From: Firmicutes bacterium CAG:582
GTDB lineage: Bacteria > Bacillota_I > Bacilli_A > RF39 > UBA660
NCBI GenBank assembly: GCA_000435515.1
Contig: FR884172.1
Span: 246 to 37,687 of the forward strand
Reading direction: 5' to 3'
DNA: 37,442 bases
Shown here: in pieces, positions 1 through 7,926 of the stretch
Position numbering within the stretch: the stretch's first letter is position 1
How the letters are laid out: every line of letters begins with the position of its first letter
Notes under the pieces: model-generated
The model's input: the letters and a program-made list of their open reading frames with translations, nothing else
Database searches by the model: none
What the model was told of the DNA's origin: nothing
Translations under genes and position numbers: made by a program

Positions 1-2
1 GT

Positions 3-188
3 TTATCTCAAGAAGATTGCTATCTTATTGCATCTCATATTAATTCAACTCCAAGGTTATCTTTAAATAATAATTCACCTTATGATTCTTCTATCCTTTT
101 CATTGGTAAAGATAACTTAAATAAATTACATATAAAAAAAATCAACAATGATGATATTGATCTTTCTATTAGATTATTAAAAAAATAA
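3..188 (+). CDS. IS30-like transposase, C-terminal fragment (5' end outside window)
   Basis: An open frame runs from the window edge to TAA at 186-188 and gives about 61 residues. It contains the series HINSTPRLSLNNNSPYD and later IGKDNLNKLHIKKIN. This matches the end of IS30-family transposases, where an INxxPRxxLxxxSPYE segment follows the last catalytic Glu of the DDE domain and a short tail ends the protein. The DDE residues themselves would lie upstream, outside the window, so an intact or decayed copy cannot be distinguished. It is the only plus-strand gene in the first 6 kb. The family call rests on motif memory only. Confidence 0.6.
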   Translation, partial: LSQEDCYLIASHINSTPRLSLNNNSPYDSSILFIGKDNLNKLHIKKINNDDIDLSIRLLKK

Positions 189-235
189 TCTAAAATTTTA
201 AAAAAATTAAGCCAAATTACATACAATCCAACCTT

Positions 236-417
236 TAATTTTCGGGAGGTTACCTATATAAAAAAATTTTTTTTCAAACGTCCCGTCTTTTTGAATGCAA
301 TAATTTAATTTTTTCGAAACTTATATTATCATTTTGTATTACTTTTATCAAGTTTTTGTCCCCAATTTTCGGGACATTAACTTTTTCACGATAATTTTAC
401 TTTTATCGGGACGTTAT
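236..417. repeat. Cluster of CGGGAC motifs downstream of the transposase
   Basis: The 471 bases between the transposase fragment and the P-type ATPase hold no gene that I can support. They contain AATTTTCGGGAGGTTA near 236-251, its inverse AAACGTCCCG near 276-285, AATTTTCGGGACATTA near 364-379 and ATCGGGACGTTA near 404-415. GC-rich words repeated in both orientations in otherwise AT-only DNA next to a transposase suggest the terminal region or transposase-binding sites of the insertion element. The exact end and any target-site duplication cannot be set because the other end is outside the window. Confidence 0.4.
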
Positions 418-624
418 ATCTATATTTAACGTTACACAAATTTTTCAAAATTTTTTATTTTTGCATATTAAAGTACACAACTATTAAATTATTCTACATT
501 ACATTTTTTCTTTTCACCTAATTCCACACACCTATCCTATTGTTAATTATACTACATGTTTGTTGTATTTTGTGTATATCATTTTTATTATGTGTAAAGT
601 TTATTTTTTAAATAATATTGCAAT

Positions 625-658
625 AAAAAAATTACGCAAGTTTTTTGCATAATTTTTA
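625..658 (-). terminator. Rho-independent terminator of the P-type ATPase gene
   Basis: On the minus strand ATTATGCAA and TTGCGTAAT (one G-U pair) form a 9-bp stem, extended by flanking A and T runs, followed by TTTTTT. It begins right after the ATPase stop codon. Confidence 0.8.
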
Positions 659-659
659 A

Positions 660-3206
660 CTAATCTTTAAATATTTTTGCTACTTTAACTTTAGCTATTT
701 CATATATTATAAACGCTAGTAAATTAAATAAAATAACTAATAAAATTGCTTTTATATCAACTACTACAACATTTATGATATTACCAATTGGTGTTAAGAA
801 TACTAAAGCTTCAATTATAAGTAAAATTGATATTCCAATATTAAATGATTTATTAGAGAATATTCCTTCTTTAAAAATATATTTCTTTAGATTACGACAA
901 CTAAATGCATAAATTATTTCTTGCATTACAAGTGATAATAAAGCTAAAGTTGAAGCGACATCACTTGAAAAATATTTTAAGCTTATAAAATAAGTTACTA
1001 AAACAAATATAGTTTCAATTATTGATGATATAACAATTTCTCCCCAAACAAATTTAGTAAACATTGGTTTATTAAGTCCTCGAGGATTTTGATTCATTAT
1101 ATCCTTCTCAGATTTTTCATAAGAAAGACATATACTTGGAATTGAATCAGTTACTAAATCTATAAATAAAATATGTATTGGAAGTAAAATATTATAACCA
1201 AATATCATACTTATTAACACTACAAATATTTCTGCAAAATTGCTTGATAAAGAATAAACAATATTATTTCTTATATTTGCATATATTCTTCTTCCCTCTT
1301 CTACAGCATCAACAATCGTTGAAAATGAATCATCTAAAAGAATAACATCAGCAACATTTTTAGTAACTTCAGTACCAGTAATACCCATACCTATTCCAAC
1401 ATGAGCATCTTTTATAGCAGGAGCATCATTTACTCCATCTCCTGTCATTGCAACAACTTTTCCCATATTTTGAAATACTGTGACTATTCTTCTTTTATGT
1501 TCAGGAGTTACTCTAGCATAAACAGAATATTTTGTTATAACACTCTTTAATTCTTCATCAGTATAGTTATCAAGTTCACTTCCTAAGATTCCCTCATTTG
1601 AATTTTCAATAATACCTACGTTTTTTGCTATACTAATAGCTGTATTTAAAGAATCCCCCGTAATCATTATAGGTTTAATACCAGCTTTTTTACATTTTAA
1701 AACTGAAGATGCAACTGTTTTTCTAGGTGGATCAATCATTCCACAAATACCTACATAAATTAAATCACTTTCATTATCTAAAAGTTCCTTAGAAGACTTA
1801 ATTTCTTTTTTTACTTCTTTATAAGCAAATCCAATAACCCTTAAAGATTCATCAGACATTTCTTTTTCTCTTTTTAATATTTCTTCTCTTTCTTTATCCG
1901 TTATATTACATCTTTTTAATAAGTTTTCTAAACTTCCTTTTACTAGTACATATGAATTTTTATCATTGCTAACAAAAGTACTCATCATCTTTCTAGAACT
2001 ATCAAAAGGCGCATCTATTAGTCTATAATATTCATCATTAATACCCTTTATTTTTGTTTTTCCAATATAATTAAGTAAACTTATTTCGGTTGGATCTCCA
2101 ATTTCTTCATCACCTATAACGGCATCATTACAAAGAACCGAGATAAGTTCAAACATATTTTCATCAACTAAATCAGTTTTTACAACTTTCATTTTATTTT
2201 CCGTAATAGTTCCAGTTTTATCTGAACAGATTATATCAACTGCACCCAAAGTTTCAACTGCACTTATTTGTTTTACAACTGTATTTTTTTTAAATAAAGC
2301 TGCTGCTCCATTTGATAAAGTAATTGTAATAACCGCAGGAAGTCCCTCAGGAATAGCTGCAACCGATAAAGAAACACATAACATAAGTATTTCAAGTATT
2401 TTATATCCGTTTATAAGTCCATAAATAAAAATAAATAAAATTATAAAAAATATCAATATGGTTATTTTTTTACTTAATTCCTTTATTTTAGTTTCCAATG
2501 GAGATGGAACTGCATATGGAGTATTAAGAGATACAGCAATAAGGCCAATTTCTGAAAGCATACCAGTCGATACTACAACAGCTGTTGCTTTTCCATTTGT
2601 TATAACTGAACCACAAAAAAGCATGTTAGTTCTATCTTGAATAATTCTTTTACCCTCTAAAACTTCACTACTTTTACTAACTGGTAAAGATTCTCCTGTT
2701 AAAGCTGATTCATCAACACTTAAATTGCTTTCGCTTATAATTCTTGCATCACTTGTAACTTTATCTCCTGCTTCATAAATAACAATATCACCAGGAACGA
2801 TTAAAGATGAATCTATTATATGAATAACTCCATCTCTTTTAACTTTACACTTTGAAACAGAATATTTTTTTAAATCATTCAAGGTCACTTCAGCTTTTTC
2901 TTCTTGAATAAATCCCATTATAGAATTAATTAAAACAACAACAAATATTACAATAGCATCAGTATATTCATGACTAACAAAAACTCCATAAAAAACTAAA
3001 AATACTGCAACAATTAAAAGAATTATAATCATTAAGTCATTAAACTGAGCCAAAAATTTTAAAAACCATGATTGTTTCTTTTTTTCCTCTAATTCGTTTT
3101 TACCATATTTTAAAATTCTCGTCTCTGCTTCTTTAGAAGAAAGTCCAGATTCACTTGTTTTTAGTTCTTCAAATACATCTTCGATATTTTTATTATAAAA
3201 TTTCAT
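660..3206 (-). CDS. Calcium-type cation-transporting P-type ATPase (P2 class)
   Basis: This 848-residue membrane pump couples ATP hydrolysis to cation export; by family resemblance it is a PMCA/SERCA-like Ca2+ ATPase. The actuator motif TGES is at residues 170-173 and the phosphorylated Asp is D329 in CSDKTGT. PEGLP in the fourth membrane segment is the P2-type ion-binding signature. The hinge motif TGDGVNDAPA and an N-terminal cation ATPase domain are also present, with hydrophobic segments near 55-95, 240-300 and in the last 200 residues. The start was set at ATG 3206, preceded by GAGAGGA at good spacing; an in-frame TTG 15 bases upstream overlaps that ribosome site. It lies 23 bases downstream of rpoZ and is followed by its own terminator. 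The ion is inferred from the family, not shown. Confidence 0.9.
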   Translation of the reverse strand: MKFYNKNIEDVFEELKTSESGLSSKEAETRILKYGKNELEEKKKQSWFLKFLAQFNDLMIIILLIVAVFLVFYGVFVSHEYTDAIVIFVVVLINSIMGFIQEEKAEVTLNDLKKYSVSKCKVKRDGVIHIIDSSLIVPGDIVIYEAGDKVTSDARIISESNLSVDESALTGESLPVSKSSEVLEGKRIIQDRTNMLFCGSVITNGKATAVVVSTGMLSEIGLIAVSLNTPYAVPSPLETKIKELSKKITILIFFIILFIFIYGLINGYKILEILMLCVSLSVAAIPEGLPAVITITLSNGAAALFKKNTVVKQISAVETLGAVDIICSDKTGTITENKMKVVKTDLVDENMFELISVLCNDAVIGDEEIGDPTEISLLNYIGKTKIKGINDEYYRLIDAPFDSSRKMMSTFVSNDKNSYVLVKGSLENLLKRCNITDKEREEILKREKEMSDESLRVIGFAYKEVKKEIKSSKELLDNESDLIYVGICGMIDPPRKTVASSVLKCKKAGIKPIMITGDSLNTAISIAKNVGIIENSNEGILGSELDNYTDEELKSVITKYSVYARVTPEHKRRIVTVFQNMGKVVAMTGDGVNDAPAIKDAHVGIGMGITGTEVTKNVADVILLDDSFSTIVDAVEEGRRIYANIRNNIVYSLSSNFAEIFVVLISMIFGYNILLPIHILFIDLVTDSIPSICLSYEKSEKDIMNQNPRGLNKPMFTKFVWGEIVISSIIETIFVLVTYFISLKYFSSDVASTLALLSLVMQEIIYAFSCRNLKKYIFKEGIFSNKSFNIGISILLIIEALVFLTPIGNIINVVVVDIKAILLVILFNLLAFIIYEIAKVKVAKIFKD

Positions 3207-3229
3207 AATATTTCCTCTCAAAAAAAAGA

Positions 3230-3430
3230 TTAATTTTTTATAATATGAATTAATCCTTTGTCAATTTCTTCCAATGCTCTTCCAATTTCTTTTTTAGAAA
3301 CATATTCATTTTCTTTCATTTGAAAATGTTTTGTTTCTTGCATTTGTCTACTTCTTTTTGCAACAACATGAACCAAAGTATATTTAGATTCAACTGTTTT
3401 TAAGATTTTATCGATTGATGGATAAATCAT
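3230..3430 (-). CDS. rpoZ: RNA polymerase omega subunit
   Basis: This 66-residue protein begins MIYPSIDKILK and contains YTLVHVVAKRSRQM, followed by VSKKEIGRALEEIDKGLI. This is the compact omega fold: a P-S-I-D start, an A-K-R-A/S-R-Q helix, then a K-x-I-x-x-A-L-E-E-I helix. Omega helps assemble and stabilise RNA polymerase around the beta-prime subunit. The frame is open 44 codons further upstream, but that extension crosses the terminator of the Fic gene. The ATG at 3430 has AGGAG about ten bases before it and fits the family start. In many Firmicutes rpoZ sits between gmk and priA; here those neighbours are missing and the P-type ATPase follows instead. Confidence 0.88.
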   Translation of the reverse strand: MIYPSIDKILKTVESKYTLVHVVAKRSRQMQETKHFQMKENEYVSKKEIGRALEEIDKGLIHIIKN

Positions 3431-3507
3431 TTTTCTCACTCTCCTATTTAAGAATATACTACAATAAAAAAAATATATAAATAGTTTATACACTTTATTT
3501 ACAAAAA

Positions 3508-3535
3508 CATAAAAAAAACTCCTATTTCTAGAAGC
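3508..3535 (-). terminator. Terminator of the Fic gene, GAAA-loop type
   Basis: The minus-strand RNA CUUCUA-GAAA-UAGGAG followed by eight U forms a 6-bp stem. It contains one U-G pair that is valid only on this strand, which fixes its direction. The 27 bases 3508-3534 recur exactly at 4973-4999. Confidence 0.75.
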
Positions 3536-3548
3536 CCAAACTATTTCC

Positions 3549-4301
3549 TTAATATTTTTCATTTAAATCAAAACTTAATAGTTCTGCACATATTTTCTCA
3601 TAAATGTCTTGTTCATGTTTTATAGTATCAATTAAAAACATTTTATCATTTTCGTATTCTTTTAAACCTCTTAAATAGTAAGACTTATCATCATCAAGCA
3701 CGATAAAAGGAACAATATTATTTTTTAAACATTCTTTAAACATAATAATTCTTCCAACACGACCATTTCCATCTCCAAACGGATGAATACGTTCAAATTT
3801 AAAATGAAAATCAATTATATCTTCTAAAGTAATAGTATTTCTAGAATTATATAAATCTAATAATTTATCTAATTCTTCACCAACTTTTTCTGGTTTCGTT
3901 GTATCAACTGTATTTATAACACCTATCATATTAGGAACTATTTTGAATCCTCCAACATTATATCTAGGATCATCTTCATCACTTGTATTCTTCTTTAATA
4001 TCTTATTCATTTCAATAATCATTTCTTTAGTTAAAACTTGATCTATATTATCCAACATGTAATCAAATAATTTAAAATGATTTTTAGATTCAATTACATC
4101 ATCCAATTTAATTAATTCATCAGCTTTAGATATAAAAGAAGATGTATCAAAAATAGCTTCAGTTTGATCACTAGTTAGTCTACTTCCCTCGATTTTGTTA
4201 GAATTATAAGCAAAATTAACTTGAGAATAATGATATATATTACCTTTGAATTTAGAGTTCTTTTGTTTAATTAATTCTTTTTTTAATTCACTTACATTCA
4301 T
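3549..4301 (-). CDS. Fic/DOC-domain protein (probable protein AMPylase)
   Basis: The 250-residue protein carries the complete Fic motif HPFGDGNGRVGR (H173 to R184), the active site that transfers a nucleotide, usually AMP, to a hydroxyl side chain of a target protein. The N-terminal SNKIEG (S34-E38-G39) fits the inhibitory-helix consensus [S/T]xxxE[G/N], placing it among self-inhibited Fic proteins in which this Glu blocks ATP binding. No separate antitoxin is nearby. The region before the motif (about 85-150) matches the usual Fic_N/linker layout. The start ATG has AAAGGAG ten bases upstream. The target protein is unknown. It stands alone with its own terminator, between a HAD phosphatase gene and rpoZ. 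Confidence 0.9.
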   Translation of the reverse strand: MNVSELKKELIKQKNSKFKGNIYHYSQVNFAYNSNKIEGSRLTSDQTEAIFDTSSFISKADELIKLDDVIESKNHFKLFDYMLDNIDQVLTKEMIIEMNKILKKNTSDEDDPRYNVGGFKIVPNMIGVINTVDTTKPEKVGEELDKLLDLYNSRNTITLEDIIDFHFKFERIHPFGDGNGRVGRIIMFKECLKNNIVPFIVLDDDKSYYLRGLKEYENDKMFLIDTIKHEQDIYEKICAELLSFDLNEKY

Positions 4302-4325
4302 AAAAATCTGCTCCTTTCAAAATTA

Positions 4326-4898
4326 TTATAATTTTTTTTCTACATCATCTATTGATGTAAAAACGTAGGATTTTAGGCCCATCTTATTTGCTGCAATTAC
4401 ATTTTTTTCTTTATCATCAAAAAATATTGTTTCTGATTTATCCAATTTAAATCTATCAACTATCAAGTTATAAATATTATAATCTGGTTTAATTAAATTT
4501 TCTTTGTAGGAATATATACCACCTTTAAATATACTATCTATATCTATTAAATTATTGATATAAAAATAGCTATCCTCAGTTATATTACTTAATAAATATA
4601 ATTTGTATCCTCGTTTTTTTAAATTTTTAATATATTCAAAATTATTTTTTATTAGTGGATAAGTTTCTTTTAGATTATCTCTTTTTAAAATATAACTAAT
4701 ATCACTAAACTCTTTTTTATCCCTTAGTTTTTCTAAAAAATCGTCAACTTTCATTTGGCCTAGTAAGCATTTTTTAAATTCTTTACCATATGCAATTTTA
4801 TATATATTGCTACAGTCTTTATTTAATAGTTTTTCTAGATTTTCTTTACTATCATCAAAAAGAATTCCTCCAATATCAAATATAACGTTTTTTATCAT
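4326..4898 (-). CDS. HAD-superfamily phosphatase, YihX-like (HAD-IA)
   Basis: This is a 190-residue HAD hydrolase. Motif I is VIFDIGGIL: the nucleophile Asp is present, but the usual second Asp is Gly, as in the YihX/DLGNV group. Motif II is LYLLSN, the motif III Lys lies in IKPDYNIY, and motif IV is IFFDDKEKNV, followed by AANKMGLKSYVF. The P-D/E-x-x-I-Y series after the Lys and the FFDD-x-x-x-N ending are typical of YihX-type sugar-phosphate phosphatases. The substrate is not known. The start was placed at ATG 4898, with GGTGA upstream; an in-frame GTG 18 bases earlier is possible. It may be read with the Fic gene, which starts 24 bases downstream. Confidence 0.82.
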   Translation of the reverse strand: MIKNVIFDIGGILFDDSKENLEKLLNKDCSNIYKIAYGKEFKKCLLGQMKVDDFLEKLRDKKEFSDISYILKRDNLKETYPLIKNNFEYIKNLKKRGYKLYLLSNITEDSYFYINNLIDIDSIFKGGIYSYKENLIKPDYNIYNLIVDRFKLDKSETIFFDDKEKNVIAANKMGLKSYVFTSIDDVEKKL

Positions 4899-4972
4899 TT
4901 GTTCACCACAATTCACTCAATAGCATTTAAAACATTATACCACATAAAACAAAACTTTTTATTAAAATTTTC

Positions 4973-5000
4973 CATAAAAAAAACTCCTATTTCTAGAAGT
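4973..5000 (-). terminator. Terminator overlapping the end of the CotD-like gene
   Basis: The minus-strand stem ACUUCUA-GAAA-UAGGAGU is followed by U8. The last codons and TAG stop (4993-4995) of the CotD-like gene lie inside the stem. The sequence is identical over 27 bases to the terminator at 3508-3534. Confidence 0.75.
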
Positions 5001-5280
5001 TTTTACAACATGGATCATAAACATTTTCACAAGTATCACATTCACTCGTTGTATAACAAGGAGTATAAGAATGTTTATAAACATGATGATTTATAATCTT
5101 AGTATGTATTGGCATTACATGCGGAACTTCATGTACAATTACTCTAGTACATATTCTTTCTTGTGGACATTCATATACTGGAGGACATGCACAACCACAC
5201 ATACCATTGTTGTTCATCATATCAGTATCCATTCCCATATTCATATCCATCTTTTCATTTTCATAACATCTTGGATTCAT
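4993..5280 (-). CDS. CotD-like spore coat protein, Cys/His-rich
   Basis: This 95-residue protein starts with a Met/Asp/Asn-rich stretch (about 10-30) and then CGCACPPVYECPQERIC. The core RVIVHEVPHVMPIHTKIINHH follows, and the protein ends with a Cys-rich tail. The pattern P-H-x-x-P-x-H-T-x-x-x-N-H-H-x-Y-x-H matches the CotD inner spore coat family. The many Cys residues could allow disulfide cross-linking or metal binding. The start was placed at ATG 5280 rather than a TTG nine bases upstream that overlaps the AAAGG ribosome site. It appears monocistronic with its own terminator. Whether the organism still makes spores cannot be read from this window; the YlmC-type gene at 33142 is another protein found in sporeformers. 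Confidence 0.65.
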   Translation of the reverse strand: MNPRCYENEKMDMNMGMDTDMMNNNGMCGCACPPVYECPQERICTRVIVHEVPHVMPIHTKIINHHVYKHSYTPCYTTSECDTCENVYDPCCKNF

Positions 5281-5340
5281 AATAGTCAATTCCTTTCTAG
5301 TTTATAGTATGCAAAAATGCATAAATTGGACTATTACAAA

Positions 5341-6405
5341 TTACTTAATTAGACTATTATTATTCTTAGTTAAACTTTTTATTTCATTAAAAATTTTATT
5401 ATTTGTATAATCTTCAAATTCTGAAACTTTTATTTCTAAATTTTCTCCGTTTTGTAAAGCATATAAATTATTAGTATGATAACTTATTCTTCTAAAAGTA
5501 TTAAAAAACTTTTTAGTTGCATTTTCATAATCTTGTTTTTCTTTTAATTTTAGACAAGTAAACCCACTTTTTTGATTCTTTATATTTTTAGAATTCCATC
5601 TAATTGGTAAAGGCGAAATAGCTTTAAAATTTTTAAATCCTAACTCATTAAAAAGCCATATAAATAAGTCACCTGCAACCACAAAAGATGAAGTTACATT
5701 CATAATATTCGGACAACTTTTATCATTTATATCAACACCTTCATTCACTTTATAAAGTTGTCTATTTATCTTTTTAGAAAAAGTTTCTTCACCAACAAAT
5801 TTTATGTTTTTTTGCATTGCATAAATATAAACTATATCATCACTTATTCCAAACCTAATAACCGGAAAATAATAAACTTTATCATCTAAATAAGCTTTAA
5901 AAACAATAGAATTTGGAGTTTCATTAAATATTCTATCTTTAAATATTATACATTCCAAGTTAGCCTTTAAAACACTTGAAAATCCTAAATATATTTTTTC
6001 TTCCATATGGTTTCTCATAAAATTTATACGTTTTTTTAAATATTCTTCAGGATTATTAAAATCTCCAATTGTTGCATTGCTCCATAATAAGCATAAAACC
6101 ATTTTTTGTTTATAAAAAAAACTATCATCTAATTCATCCAGTTCTTGAAAATAAGGCTCATCTTTATAATAATTTAAAGACATATCAACATATTGAACTA
6201 ATAAATTATTAAATAAATCAAAATCATTAATAACCAATATCGGAACCAAATAATTCTTATTATTTATTTTAGATGGAATAAAACAATCTAAATCTCTTAT
6301 ATATGTTCCAAAACAAACATTAAATTTAAAATAACAATCAACTCTACCCTCAGAAGCTTCTTTTACAAGGGAATTATAAAATGTATTCAATACACTTAAA
6401 GTCAT
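5341..6405 (-). CDS. Hypothetical protein, 354 aa, family not recognised
   Basis: I do not recognise this protein. It appears soluble, with no signal peptide or membrane segment. It is rich in aromatic residues, with stretches such as VDCYFKFNVCFGTYIRDLDCF and a C-terminal half around RISYHTNNLYALQNGENLEI. Cysteines are scattered without a CxxC pair. The ATG at 6405 has GAGGAAA before it. It is divergently arranged with the plus-strand gene at 6518, and the 112-base gap between them must hold both promoters, which suggests a common regulatory region. Codon use and AT content resemble the neighbours. Confidence 0.7.
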   Translation of the reverse strand: MTLSVLNTFYNSLVKEASEGRVDCYFKFNVCFGTYIRDLDCFIPSKINNKNYLVPILVINDFDLFNNLLVQYVDMSLNYYKDEPYFQELDELDDSFFYKQKMVLCLLWSNATIGDFNNPEEYLKKRINFMRNHMEEKIYLGFSSVLKANLECIIFKDRIFNETPNSIVFKAYLDDKVYYFPVIRFGISDDIVYIYAMQKNIKFVGEETFSKKINRQLYKVNEGVDINDKSCPNIMNVTSSFVVAGDLFIWLFNELGFKNFKAISPLPIRWNSKNIKNQKSGFTCLKLKEKQDYENATKKFFNTFRRISYHTNNLYALQNGENLEIKVSEFEDYTNNKIFNEIKSLTKNNNSLIK

Positions 6406-6517
6406 AAAATTTCCTCACTTTCATTCATAACAAATATAGATAATACAGTTATTTTCCCACGTATGTAGTAATAATGTCAAATAACATCTATATATTTTAT
6501 TAGAGAGGAAAATAAAA

Positions 6518-6889
6518 ATGCCAAATTTAATATTAGTTTTTATAGATGTATTAAAAAATATCCAAACTGAAAAAGATTATAACGAATTTATAACCTTGTT
6601 GAAAGAACTATGTTTAAACGATGAAATCATTTTTGAGTTAGTAAGCAATGAAGAAAAATTGGATTTAGAAAAAGAAAATAAATATTTTCAATTGTTTTAT
6701 TCATTAGATTTTGAAGGTTTAAAAGAATATCTAAAATCTTTAAAAGAAATATATATAATACCAAAAGTGTACTTTGTTGACGAACTAGATTATCTAGTTG
6801 AAATAACAAACATTTTAAGAGCTAACGAATGTAACAATGTCTTAAGTTTTTATAAAACCAACTTCCACAAAAGCAATTCCAAGTTATAG
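6518..6889 (+). CDS. Hypothetical small acidic protein, 123 aa
   Basis: The family is not recognised. The protein is acidic and predicted helical, for example EKDYNEFITLLKELCLNDEIIFELVSNEEKLDLEKENKYF. It has leucine-rich amphipathic stretches and no Cys motif or membrane segment. The ribosome site GAGAGGA lies about nine bases before the ATG. It is one of the few plus-strand genes and is divergent from the 354-residue protein. It is convergent with the gene at 6884-7315, with a 6-base overlap: its last sense codon TTA is the complement of the neighbour's TAA stop. This compact convergence suggests the two genes have no separate terminators. Confidence 0.65.
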   Translation: MPNLILVFIDVLKNIQTEKDYNEFITLLKELCLNDEIIFELVSNEEKLDLEKENKYFQLFYSLDFEGLKEYLKSLKEIYIIPKVYFVDELDYLVEITNILRANECNNVLSFYKTNFHKSNSKL

Positions 6890-7315
6890 GTATTGCTTTA
6901 AAATATCAATACTATCTTCTTGCATTCTAATAAATTCTTTTGTAATATCCAAAACCTCAATATCCATAGACTTATTATTAAATATTTTTCTACCTTCAAT
7001 TATTCCCATATTAACCCCATTTAATAAAAGTTCTGCAAGCTTAGAATCACTTGTATCAGCAATAGTTTTCATCTCTATTCCTGACCATAGCATTGCTTTA
7101 TTTATTGGACTTGTTTCTTTTGGATCATCAACACGATCATATTTATAATAAAGTTTGTTTATTTTTCTAGATATTTCTTCGTACCTTTTATATATAGTAT
7201 CAAGAGTTTTCTTAAAATCTTCATTTTGGACTTTATTTTTTATCATATCAATGGAATCCATTCCCATACAAGCACCCTTATTTAATTCATCTAAAATATT
7301 TATATTCTCTTCCAT
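6884..7315 (-). CDS. Small helical protein, possibly ferritin-like fold, 143 aa
   Basis: This 143-residue soluble protein begins MEENINILDELNKGACMGMDSIDMI and is almost fully helical. It contains NEDFKKTLDTIYKRYEEISRKINKLYYKYD and later GIEMKTIADTSDSKLAELLLNGVNMGI. The layout resembles small four-helix (DUF2383/ferritin-like) proteins of Firmicutes, but I cannot point to a certain metal-binding set, so this is a guess about fold only. The start was taken at ATG 7315, with AGGTGAT before it; the frame is open 23 codons further upstream but that segment overlaps the upstream gene. It lies 43 bases downstream of the CmpB-type membrane protein gene, so the two are probably co-transcribed. Confidence 0.6.
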   Translation of the reverse strand: MEENINILDELNKGACMGMDSIDMIKNKVQNEDFKKTLDTIYKRYEEISRKINKLYYKYDRVDDPKETSPINKAMLWSGIEMKTIADTSDSKLAELLLNGVNMGIIEGRKIFNNKSMDIEVLDITKEFIRMQEDSIDILKQYL

Positions 7316-7358
7316 AATATCACCTAAACTTATTTTAACCACAAAGTTAAGTTTTATA

Positions 7359-7868
7359 CTACTTATGAACTTTACCACCAGCATAAGTGACTATATTATC
7401 AATTATAAACAAACAAATAAACATGATAGTTATATATGTTGGAATAACTTTTATAAATGGTTTAATAATAGGTTCAACTATATAAGCTAAAATAACTGAA
7501 GAAAAAGCCCATATCAGAGAAATTTCTAATGAAATATATTTACCAACATTATATTTAAATGGTCGATAATCCCAAAAAGTTTTATGAAATACTCTTTCAA
7601 TAAAAACACCACCAACTAACTCAATTATAGTTAAGAAAACCATCATAATTAAAGCGAAAAATATACAATTTAGCCATCCAGCAACATGAATATATTTTTG
7701 AATAATATTAAAAGTACAGATAATTAAAACAGTTCCAAACCCATATATCGGTGTCCAAGGTAAATAAAGAATTCCACTTCCAAATTTTTCTTTACAAAGA
7801 ATATTCCAAAAACTTTCCATAATATAACCCAATATAGAAAATATGAAAAAAAGGTTCATATAATACAT
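7359..7868 (-). CDS. CmpB-type membrane protein (putative ABC-transporter type IV family)
   Basis: This 169-residue integral membrane protein has about four or five hydrophobic segments, near 3-17, 45-57, 65-90, 112-130 and 140-160. The motif GYIMESFWNILCKEKFGSG followed by LPWTPIYGFG is the hallmark of the family annotated as putative ABC-transporter type IV (CmpB, PF06541). Its real function is poorly defined; no ATPase or substrate-binding gene adjoins it here, so a transport role is unproven. The ribosome site is GGTGAT, four bases before ATG 7868. Confidence 0.72.
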   Translation of the reverse strand: MYYMNLFFIFSILGYIMESFWNILCKEKFGSGILYLPWTPIYGFGTVLIICTFNIIQKYIHVAGWLNCIFFALIMMVFLTIIELVGGVFIERVFHKTFWDYRPFKYNVGKYISLEISLIWAFSSVILAYIVEPIIKPFIKVIPTYITIMFICLFIIDNIVTYAGGKVHK

Positions 7869-7926
7869 TTTATCACCATTAATAGTATCAACTAAATCAT
7901 ATTTCCTATACTAATCAGTAAAAAAA

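Noticed and set aside
3431..3562. N-terminal extension of rpoZ
   Set aside because: The open frame crosses the Fic terminator and encodes a segment not found in omega; the ATG at 3430 has a ribosome site and fits the family.
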